Source: Priapulus caudatus (taxonomy: Eukaryota > Priapulida > Priapulimorpha > Priapulimorphida > Priapulidae). Taken from it: 21,362 bases of DNA. The notes under the pieces were generated by a model. That model was not told the origin of the DNA. It made no database searches and saw only the letters and a program-made list of their open reading frames with translations. Location: assembly GCF_000485595.1 (NCBI RefSeq), contig NW_014577758.1, positions 18,828-40,189 of the forward strand. The letters are read 5' to 3'. A program made the position numbers and the translations under genes. Every line of letters begins with the position of its first letter. Positions within the stretch are counted from its first letter, which is position 1. Positions 1 through 9,000 of the stretch are shown in pieces.

Positions 1-250
1 TCTTGCGGATGGGTTGTTGAACACGTAAGATCTATTCGACTCAATTTCCATGGTTTCCGTTGCTGACCATTTTAACCAACCGGATCACCACATTGATGAC
101 GTGCGTGTGTGTGGCTGCCAACTGACAACATATTACATAGCTCACATCGAACCACATGACTGAGCAGAAATTAATTCTGAGGTTGGTTGTTTAAATCCAG
201 GAGGCATGAACGTAACTTTAATTACGTGTGATTTTTGAGTCCTTGTCTTT

Positions 251-473
<223 letters not shown>

Positions 474-606
474 ATATGTGCGTGTTCTTTGCTTGTCGTC
501 CGTATCATGGCACGCGCGAATTGTGTGAATCATTCATTTTTGGATTATCTATAACGCATTGTATTTGTTTTTGATTATTTGATTCGATTCCCAATATCTT
601 GCTGAC

Positions 607-631
607 CTGATGAAGAGATGTAATCTCGAAA
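607..631 (+). ncRNA. Hammerhead-like core motif, Penelope-type (5' flank)
   Basis: CTGATGA (607-613), an unpaired A, a five-pair helix (GAGAT with ATCTC, loop GTA) and GAAA (628-631). It has the same layout as the motif at 12522 but different helix bases, so the helix pairing is retained while sequence differs. Helices I and III are not evident; probably part of an old retroelement end. Confidence 0.4.
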
Positions 632-680
632 GCTCGTCAATTAAACTTTAAACACCCTTATTCTATACCTTGACTTTGTT

Positions 681-817
681 TATATATATATATATATATT
701 GTAACGGCATAAACATCTGTCCCGGTAAATGCGTTGTTGGCAATCAAACCATAAATATAGGCCTATATGTGCTATATGAGACAAACTAACAGCACACTTA
801 TAATATTACCCTAATGC

Positions 818-896
<79 letters not shown>

Positions 897-910
897 CATA
901 TATATATATA
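681..910. repeat. (AT)n microsatellites flanking dispersed repeat copy 1
   Basis: AT runs at 681-698 and 821-910 enclose the dispersed repeat at 699-820. Confidence 0.9.
699..820 (+). repeat. Dispersed repeat R1, copy 1 (intact)
   Basis: Begins TTGTAACGGCATAAACATCT, continues GTCCCGGTAAATGCG and ends CCTAATGCCCA, directly after an AT run. The same sequence, split by a transposon, is at 1556-1570 plus 2329-2416, also after an AT run. Confidence 0.8.
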
Positions 911-1077
911 AAGAAAAACTCGTTTCCTTAATGAAGTTTTATATCACTAGAAAAATGTAAGCGACACGCTGAAAACAATGAAAGGGAACTATAATGTCAA
1001 TACAGTAAATCGATAACTGGTCAGAGTTCTCTCTCTCCGTTAATAATACTAACTGGACAATATCCCATAACTGTACA
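911..1077. other. AT-rich spacer, nothing recognised
   Basis: Unique-looking AT-rich sequence between two AT microsatellites. No gene or repeat is identified. Confidence 0.6.
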
Positions 1078-1125
<48 letters not shown>

Positions 1126-1140
1126 CATAGTATATATCTG

Positions 1141-1165
<25 letters not shown>
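1078..1165. repeat. (AT)n microsatellite
   Basis: AT runs with few interruptions at about 1078-1119 and 1131-1165. Confidence 0.9.
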
Positions 1166-1171
<6 letters not shown>

Positions 1172-1235
1172 AGGAATAATCCGACATTCCGTTATACACT
1201 AGCGTTTTCATCATTATTCTTTTTGTCAAATACAT

Positions 1236-1433
1236 TTGGCATCAGTTTGGTTGCAGGAGCTGCCGGGAGGATGGCGAGTGCCGAGACATCCAGCCGCCTC
1301 GGAGGCTCGATCCACTCCTCCGGATTTTCTGTCTGAATTTACTTCCATAGCTTTCACTTCTACCGAAGATGTCCCACACGGCAGTGGAGAGCTGAGAGGT
1401 ACTACACCTGGCTCAGGGGTGACCTGGAGGTAG
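1236..1433 (+). other. GC-richer patch with a 65-codon open frame, unrecognised
   Basis: About 200 bases of balanced composition between AT microsatellites. The frame (MASVWLQELPGGWRVPRHPA...) is open throughout but I recognise no family; it may be a piece of a mobile element. No splice partner or promoter ties it to a gene. Confidence 0.3.
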
Positions 1434-1518
1434 TTAATTGTGACAAAGGGTAAGCTAGCTCATTCTCCCACGTTGAAACTCCAAAACCGGATGCAGTTTT
1501 AAGTCATACCCAGAGCCC

Positions 1519-1555
1519 ATATATAAATAAATAAATAAATATATATATATATATA
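1519..1555. repeat. (ATAA)n-(AT)n microsatellite before R1 copy 2
   Basis: ATAAATAAATAAATAAAT followed by an AT run, ending where the dispersed repeat R1 starts. Confidence 0.85.
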
Positions 1556-1570
1556 TTGTAACGTCATATA

Positions 1571-2328
1571 CAGCGCCGGATTAACAGTTGCCTAGGCCGG
1601 GGGCATATCATATATTTGGGCCGCCCATCCACCCCCTTCCCCTTCCCATAAGCAAGAATATATACTTTCAACATTTTAATATGACTTTTTTAACACAAAG
1701 CACAATTTGTTTACAGAATCACTTTTACAGAAATACTTTTGAGATTTAAGTGTAGCAAAGCACGAGATGAGATTCATCCATATCTATATAACAAGTCCCA
1801 TCATACCATGTTCAATGCTCAGGAGTGACAGATTCGACATTCGATGTTGTCCATGCTGGGCGCAGGTAGTTTTTCACTCTCTTGAGACACTGAATGATCT
1901 CTCACCGCTGCAGTTAGTCATCATCAGAGATAAAAATATTGAGAGCATGGTGCCAACGTTTGGAAGAGAATTTCGAAGTGCTAGGTTGCCATCATCACGC
2001 GATGTCATCCCAAATCTCTGGAGCGTCATTTTGCTTGGAGACAGGTAGTCACCTTCAGATGCAAAAATCTGACCTCAGAAATGGAGGAAAAGAAGAGGAG
2101 TTCACTGGAGAGCTCAGGTTCAAGGTCACTTGGATAACTATCCACCAATACCTTTGCATACTTGTCCATTTCTTCAGCAGAAATGCTAGTTAGCCTTCGA
2201 AGGAACCCAAATTTCCCACTGATGGTTGAACAGTATAATTTTTTTTTGTAGTCACAACACTTTAGGGCCGGTCGACTAGTAGGGCCGGGGGCAAATACCT
2301 CCTTTGCCCCATTGATAATCCGCTACTG
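1571..2328 (-). mobile_element. hAT-superfamily transposon, 758 bp, internally deleted
   Basis: The ends CAGCGCCGGATTA (1571-1583) and TAATCCGCTACTG (2316-2328) form 13-bp imperfect terminal inverted repeats. GTCATATA is duplicated exactly at 1563-1570 and 2329-2336; 8-bp duplications and CAG...CTG ends are typical of hAT. GGCCGGGGGC occurs near both ends. A decayed transposase C-terminus lies inside on the minus strand. The intact R1 copy at 699 shows the pre-insertion sequence. Confidence 0.9.
1750..2110 (-). pseudogene. Remnant of hAT transposase C-terminus (dimerisation region)
   Basis: Reading the minus strand across frames shows LRNSLPNVGTMLSIFLSL, then GERSFSV, LKRVKNYLRP and NLSLLSIEH. 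In hAT transposases the C-terminal dimerisation domain has an ERSFS-LK-IK-YLR block followed by LSIE. Frameshifts and stops separate the blocks, and the rest of the enzyme is missing, so this is non-functional. Confidence 0.75.
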
Positions 2329-2416
2329 GTCATATATACATCTGTCCCGGTAAATGCGTTTGCAATTAAACCATATATGTGCTATATGACAAAGTAATAA
2401 AATATACCTAATGCGC

Positions 2417-2750
2417 ATGTATTTTAACTAAGCGAATATCGTGGATTTTGTGGAATTCTATGCGGGATGCCATGTTATTATCATTTATTATTTTACATTG
2501 ACGTTTATTTGTGAAACCATTTATTTTTGAGTTATATACACATCTACACGAAAAGTTTTGATTTTGACTGAAACACAATTTCTTGTTGAGCTGACAAAAC
2601 TTGCATGTTTTATTTTATTGTTGTTCTACATTAGTAATCTGAAATAACCATCGCCGCGTGGAATCGTATACTCTACTAAATGGAGATAATATTTTGATGC
2701 TATGCAATTACAAGTTCATAGTATTTGCTGTTAGATAAAAACAGCTGACT
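2417..2750. other. AT-rich upstream flank, nothing recognised
   Basis: Sequence between the repeat block and the BET promoter. No gene, repeat or clear motif is seen. Confidence 0.6.
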
Positions 2751-2824
2751 GCTACACGTGGCTTAATGTTTATGTTGTCGCCGCGCTAGCGATCAAGCGA
2801 AAGGCGTGCTTAGCGTTAGAAAGA

Positions 2825-2882
2825 ATCACGTGATTCAAACTAGCCAATCACCGCCGTCTTGTCGTTAGTGTTCGTATAAAAG
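2825..2882 (+). promoter_or_regulatory. Core promoter of the BET gene: E-box, CCAAT box, TATA box
   Basis: A TATAAAAG box lies at 2875-2882, 76 bases before the chosen ATG. A CCAAT box is at 2844-2848, about 27 bases upstream of the TATA box, and a palindromic E-box ATCACGTGAT is at 2825-2834. A second CACGTG is at 2755-2760. Transcription should start near 2905, giving a 5' leader of about 50 nt. The arrangement is seen in the sequence; factor binding (NF-Y on CCAAT, bHLH-ZIP proteins on CACGTG) is inference. Confidence 0.7.
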
Positions 2883-2923
2883 CAATGCTTGTGTCGAGCT
2901 GCGTAGCCATTGTCACTGACGTT

Positions 2924-2953
2924 ATGTGTGATGTTCGAAGGAAATCCCCCTAA
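2924..2953 (+). promoter_or_regulatory. Upstream mini-ORF (9 codons) in the BET 5' leader
   Basis: An ATG at 2924 opens a 9-codon frame ending in TAA at 2951-2953, four bases before the main ATG at 2958. A further ATG at 2931 is in frame with the main ORF and would add nine residues (MFEGNPPKI). The ATG at 2958 has the better context (A at -3, G at +4), so I used it. If the leader starts near 2905, ribosomes meet both upstream ATGs first, so leaky scanning or reinitiation is likely. Confidence 0.5.
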
Positions 2954-2957
2954 AATC

Positions 2958-3022
2958 ATGGATACCACTGATCATCCGGCAGTACAAGGCTACCAGCAGT
3001 CGGCACAGAACACGAGTGTAGG
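2958..3022 (+). CDS. BRD2/3/4: BET exon 1 (start codon)
   Basis: Encodes [20 protein letters not shown] followed by VG, a polar N-terminus without a domain. The donor is AGG|GTATGG at 3022/3023. This leaves two bases of a codon, and the T that opens exon 2 completes a Gly. A GTACAT donor five bases downstream would break the phase. Confidence 0.7.
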
Positions 3023-6000
3023 GTATGGTACATTTTTTAACCTTACCGTAAAAATCTAGATGAAATGGCCCGATAATAGCTAAACATCTGATACTAGCTC
3101 TGAGCCTAGACGTTACCTACCCGCCATTTTACTGGTAAACCTCGGTTTATATTCGATTTGCTCAACCAGAAAATTGCAAAAATTACTAGGTTCAAACAAA
3201 GTATAGTTTCACGAGATATGTGTGTCTAATTGACTTGTAAGTATCCTTGTTTTTATTAAATATCGACACAATTGGTCTTGATTTTCAATCGGTAACCCGC
3301 CTCGGAAATTCATTTCATTGTCTTTGAACTTCTAGCAACTAGTGTAATCGCTACCGAGATTTTCTGTGCAATAATCCATGATTTTTAGCTAGTATGATGA
3401 ATGGGTAAAATTTTGACTAGACCAGCTAATTTACGTAGCGTGTGTGAGGTAAGAAATTTTCTCAGTGAAATTTTGTGAAGAAATTTTGTGCGCCAGAACG
3501 AAGGAAGAACGCCCGCGTACTGTAGCTACAGCAGGTGGGCCGTGGACGCGCGTGACGTCAGGTAGTACGGAATACACCATTTGATTACTTAGGGGTGATC
3601 AGCTAAATGTGCGCAGCTGAACTGTATATATCAATAGGGTTTTAATTCTCTGCTTGTATTCAGTTCTAGTTATTTAACATCTTGGATCATTATATCGTTA
3701 AGCACAAGAATTGAAGAAACCTACAACTGTTTTTGTCAGTTGCGAACTACACGTGTATATATCCATACCCACTAAAATTATAAAAGTAACATTTTTGCAT
3801 ACTTCTGTTTCGTTAAAGTGTGAATAAAATGATTTATTTGTTCCATCATAATTGATTTGAATCATTAACGTCATTATGGTTTATAGTTATTCAAGAAAGG
3901 TGTAGTGAATAATATGATTTTACTCGTGTGCGTTCATGGTTGCTGGGCACATACAAAGATTATTTGGAATCCCAGATAGCCACAAGATTAATTAGGAAGC
4001 AGTTCACTTACTGACTAATTACATCTAGCAAGGATCATAATGACTATGATAGTAAAACCCAACTGCATGTAAAATTTTGATGCTAGTTTTCCCTTTTCGA
4101 CTCTAATCCACCCTTCTCTTCCTGTGCACATGTATAACGTCTAGTAGAGAATGTTGCGACGTGCCTGAAAATCATGAGGTGATGAATTGTACGAGTAAAG
4201 CTAACCTATCACATTGACGTGTAACGTCTACCGGATGAGGGTTGCAACATGAATGAGTAAAAACAATCAATTGTACAAGAAAAGATAATCTCTAACATTT
4301 ATATAACATGTATGGTGCAAAATTAACGCGAGTCCGGAGTCGAATAATCCCTGATTACTCTGGAATTACCTTTTTTTTTTGTTTAGCAAATGTCCCAAGA
4401 AAATTTGGCCGACGTGCACCGCAAATGTCCTTTTTTGTTAATATCTGCGGTACTACTTGTATATTGCGGACTCCTTCTTTTTGATGGTAGGGAGTCTATT
4501 TGTACTCTCATATTAAAAAGTTAATTTCTACCCATGACATAGCCCGACCAAAATCTGGTGGCGACAGATTGCTATTACGCCCTGACACCCTTCCATAGCA
4601 AAAAACCTAATCACACTCTGCAGATCTAAGATGAATAACTCTGTAATACTCAAATAAAACTATTCTATTACCGACTTTGACTTGCCTTGTCTGAAATATG
4701 AACGTTAACTAACAGTTGTCCCTGCTTCTAAACTAGAATGTATCTCTTAATTCACGGTATAATCTGCTAATTCTCACAGCATCATCAACTTCCAATCAGC
4801 TTTACCCGCCATGTTTAGCGAGGCACGGAAAAGACTCGCTAGAAAATACTACAGAATAGTACAATAGCCTGCACGAATGGCTCTCACGCAATTACAACAC
4901 CAAAGCAAAGTGAAACGATGTCACAAATGTCGGGCCATTTGTAAAAACTAGATGAACATGTTCTCGTATGTAGGGGTGTTAACATGAGGACCGCAGATCG
5001 TTTAATTTCCCTTGTTCGATCCATTGCGGATTTTAGTCACAGTCGGAATGATAGTAAACATGGTGGCAAATCCATAAATTTGGTTGTATTCGTCTCAAAA
5101 AGTCGCTGTAACCCCGTAAGTACCCAGCGCATCGTAGCGCACTGATGGTTACAAGAAGGTGGACGTATACTGATTCATTTGGTATATCACATGTGTAGTG
5201 TTCTTTGGCGATACTTGGCAAATAAGGCAACTACGTGTTTAGCTGCAGCCAAGGTTTGAAACGGTATTCTAACCCTAGCAATACCGTTTCTTGGAGCTAC
5301 CCATGACATGTCTAATGCAAAGGGTTTAAGCACAAACAATTATGAATTATAAGAGTAAAGGTAATACTAATCTCTTACATTCGAGTGTAATGTATTCTGG
5401 AAAGGGTTTAGCCACAAACTAATAAAATGATGAAGTGCTTGAGTAAAGCTGGGTTTACACTATCATTCTATCAACTTTCTGTTGAAAAATTGACAAGTTC
5501 ATGTACTTTTCAACTAATCGACTGAAAGTCGGCAGTGTAAACGTAAAATCTGAGCGCTCAACTAGCTGATAGGAACTCCCTTTCTAATTTCTCAACATTT
5601 GGTCAGCGAGTTGATCCAAGTTCTTGCCAATCAGACACTCCGATAATAGTGATCAGGAGGTGTGTCCCTCCACCCATGGGAAGAGCACGTTTTTGCTATT
5701 GGCGCCACACTGGCCACTGGCAAAAATGCGTACCCACGTCGCCCCGCACGAACACTGCGAGTCAAACGTTGAAACGTTTGTCGATTCGCGGTTGATAACG
5801 TAAAAACTTTGAACATCTGATAGAAAGTTTGATAGAACGTAGAAAACCTATCATCTCGTCGATTTTTTTATAGTGTAAACCCAGCTTAAACTTAAAGGTA
5901 ATCTCTTACATTTAAGGGTGACGTCTAGTGGAGAATCGGGAGGCCCGGCTCCTGCTAAGCCAGTCAAAGTCAAGGTGGAGGAACTTGTCAAGGACGGCAA

Positions 6001-9000
6001 CGATATGGCACCGAGGGCACCAGTAAAGGAGGAGACAAAAGAGAAGAACCATGTTGACCAAGAGGAACGAGAAGATGAAGATGAGGAGAGCGGAGAGAAT
6101 AATACCACACTTGAGGAGGTATCAGAAGCAGGGTTCGAATTTTGGCTGAAAATCTAGTGGACAGAAAGTTGGTGGTCCGCTTATTTACTAGCAGTGAGTA
6201 ACGAAATAGTATACAAAAATAACCATTGGCATCAACAGCATACATGTAACTTCGAGTTGGTCAAATGATATATTTCAAACATAGGAATGTCGAGGGAGCT
6301 TCTGGGAAAGATTTTACTTTCGTTTTTCGCCTCCCCTGTCCTCGGTACCCCCATGCATAGATCAATGCCAGTGCTCGAAATAAGCATTGTCCGGTTGTCC
6401 GAGACAACCAGAATTTGTGCCGGACAACCTAACCAGTCTGAGACATTGTCCGGTGGACAACCAAGAAATGCACCCGCCACTATAAATATCATAGCCGCCA
6501 TGCTGGTGTATACACAAGAAGTTCAAACAATTAATAAACATTGTTTATACGCAGAGGCTACGCGTACGGCAGCCGTATCTTAATGTCTCGAGGCTACGGG
6601 TCTGGCAGTCCCACACACAAGTACAGACAGTCACCCTATCCCAACCCTAACCCTAACACTAACACTAACTCTAAACCGACTCGGCTATCTTATATGTACT
6701 CGTGTTATAGTACCCAATTAATCTAGATGGTGTATAACCTTTTGCTTTCAATATTTTGCATCTGAACTGACAATCAATCCTAACCAACTGGTGTAGGCTA
6801 GCTGGCACAATAATGTTCATTTTCATACTTCAAATCCGAGTGTTTTCTAGCTCTGACATCAAGAAATCTTAATCGTGAATTAAATCGTGAATAATATAAA
6901 AATATGGGACCAGCTGCTATTTCCAACACTGGTATATGTCAGGTTTTCTGATTATGGTGTGGAGAGGGAAGCACATCCGCAAAGTTACATGTGCCTAGAA
7001 TCTTGATGAAATAGAAGTATATACAGTTTACATTGCTTCTAGATATCTAACTGAATAAAAATAGTCCACTTTCTGCGTAAAGAAAAGTGACGAATTAAGT
7101 TAACAGCTTTGATTACGTGCGTGTCAGGTGTCGCTGGTCGTGCCCTCACTCCCCACGATAACCCCTGCGACATATGAACTTATTGTTATGGGGTCATAAA
7201 AACACTACATGCTACGCTACATGCCGCAATCGATTTCTTTGACTGTCACGAGGTTTTGTTCATGTGGCGAATCATGCGTTGAGGGAGTTCATGCCTTCGG
7301 CTCTAGATGTTTTGGATACCCCGTCTACGTTCAGGAACGGAGCGCATTAGAATGCGCTCCCGTTTACAAGTCTGTCTAAACTGCCGTTACGATAGCCGTA
7401 GTATTTCAGCGTAAGTTGAGGGGGAAAAGTGCCGGTCCTCCTGACCGGCAGTTTTGTAGAGTTGGTGACCGAAGCAAAAACTTGGTGGCCTCGGGCCTCC
7501 GGGTCGGCACTAATTTCGAACGCTGATCAGAAGTGTCACAGTGCAGCGAACTTTGGTCGTAGATAATAGTGGATGCTAATCACATACTACAAACAATAAT
7601 TACAAGACATGGAATTAACCTTTTTTTATTATTTAATTGCGATTTTCTAATCTGCTGCACTAGTAGTTGTTACTGTCGTCTACTTATCTATGTGTAGTTC
7701 TGGTAGTTATGAACTATATATACTTTTAACCTTGTAATCCCATATTATTAATTATACTAATAATTTTGAAATCTTACTATTGGTCAAGGGGTAGAAATTA
7801 CTATATATATGCCAGATTATCCTAGCTTCTAGTCTACTAGCAGAAAGAGGCTCTGCGTCAAATAATTTTTTGTATGGCTGGTCAAGAGATGGATATTTTT
7901 TCTAATTCTCGTTTATATTTGGTCATTGAAAGGTAGAGCAGACGTCGTCTGGAGTCGTGCAGCCGCCTGTCGTGAGAACCGGCCTCAGAAAGGGACGCAG
8001 AACCAATCAACTGGACTATCTACTCAAGGTCGTCATGAAGGCATGTTGGAAGCACCAGTTTGCCTGGCCGTTCCACGTGCCTGTGGATGCAGTTAAACTG
8101 ATCTTGCAGGTAAGAGTTTATTAGATTCAAATGGATCAATAGATTCAAATGTTGCGATGTGAGACTCGCTCGCATCATTTGCATCGCTACAAATGGTTGC
8201 ATGTATGTATAAAAACCAGACAATCCATGCCAGCACTGTCAGGTTGCCAGGCTCTGGCCGATATCGATATGCTGAATGTTTACTTGTGTTTACTTGACTA
8301 TCTAGTACTCGTAACTAGTAGAGTTAAAACCATGTGTTCATGTTTGAAACGAAAAAGTAATCGTTCGTCAGGTAATTTTGCTTTCGTATATTATAGAACA
8401 ATGTGTCTTTATGTAGTTATCGAATGAGATTTTCTCTAAGCTTTGTATTACAGGACTATCATAAAATTATAAAGAATGCAATGGATTTGGGAACCATAAA
8501 GAAAAGGCTGGAGAACTACTACTATTATACTGCACAGGAGTGCATTCAAGATTTCAACACAATGTTCACAAATTGCTATGTCTATAATAAACCTGGAGAG
8601 GTAGGCCTCACCTAGTAGTATCTTGTGCTTTCTGTGCCTCACTGCTGCAGTGCTAGCCCAGATGACTCGGTACAGACATTCGTTTTGTAAAACCAAACTA
8701 TAATAGTTCATTGCATAGGTAATTTTCATGTAGTAGTGAGTATTATAGCTCTGCCACTTTATATCGAATTGTTACTATTATATAAGTTAGTAGTAAAATT
8801 ATTAGTACCGTATATGATCGCGTAATAACCGCTGGCGCCTATAAGCCGCACCTCAATTTGAATCGGGTAACCAAGTATTGCGCCTAGTATATTTCCCCTC
8901 ACGGTATGGCGCACTTATAAACCGCAGAGCAAATACAGGGTTGAAATCTGAGGCCAAATTTGCGGTTATTACGCGAGTATATACGGTAGTACAACCGGTC

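Larger units (their letters stand above)
1556..2416 (+). repeat. Dispersed repeat R1, copy 2, split by a hAT insertion
   Basis: 1556-1570 (TTGTAACGTCATATA) matches the start of copy 1, and 2337-2416 (TACATCTGTCCCGGTAAATG onward to CCTAATGCGCA) matches the rest. The hAT element at 1571-2328 separates the two parts. Confidence 0.8.
3023..5928 (+). other. Intron 1 of the BET gene (2.9 kb)
   Basis: This is the largest intron. The first kilobase is AT-rich and holds no gene I can see; within it 3510-3580 is GC-rich and contains a CRE palindrome. From 4126 it carries repeats: diverged copies of the exon 2 acceptor region, one arm of an inverted repeat pair (4314-4496), a hairpin at 5249-5294 and a TAA-flanked MITE (5447-5886). 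No additional exon is supported. Short frames here, such as one on the minus strand at 5033-5230, look accidental. Confidence 0.65.
6119..7941 (+). other. Intron 2 of the BET gene (1.8 kb)
   Basis: No exon is supported here. It contains a GTCCGG-rich stretch beginning CAGTGCTCGAAATAAG (about 6370-6461), a short CCCTAA-type telomere-like run (6642-6676), a GC-rich region with several perfect short hairpins (7330-7515) and AT-rich remainder. Confidence 0.6.

Noticed and set aside
1767-2193. Plus-strand frames of 84-93 codons within the hAT element as genes
   Set aside because: The recognisable protein similarity (ERSFS, LKRVKNYLR, LSIE) is on the minus strand; these are antisense to the transposase remnant.
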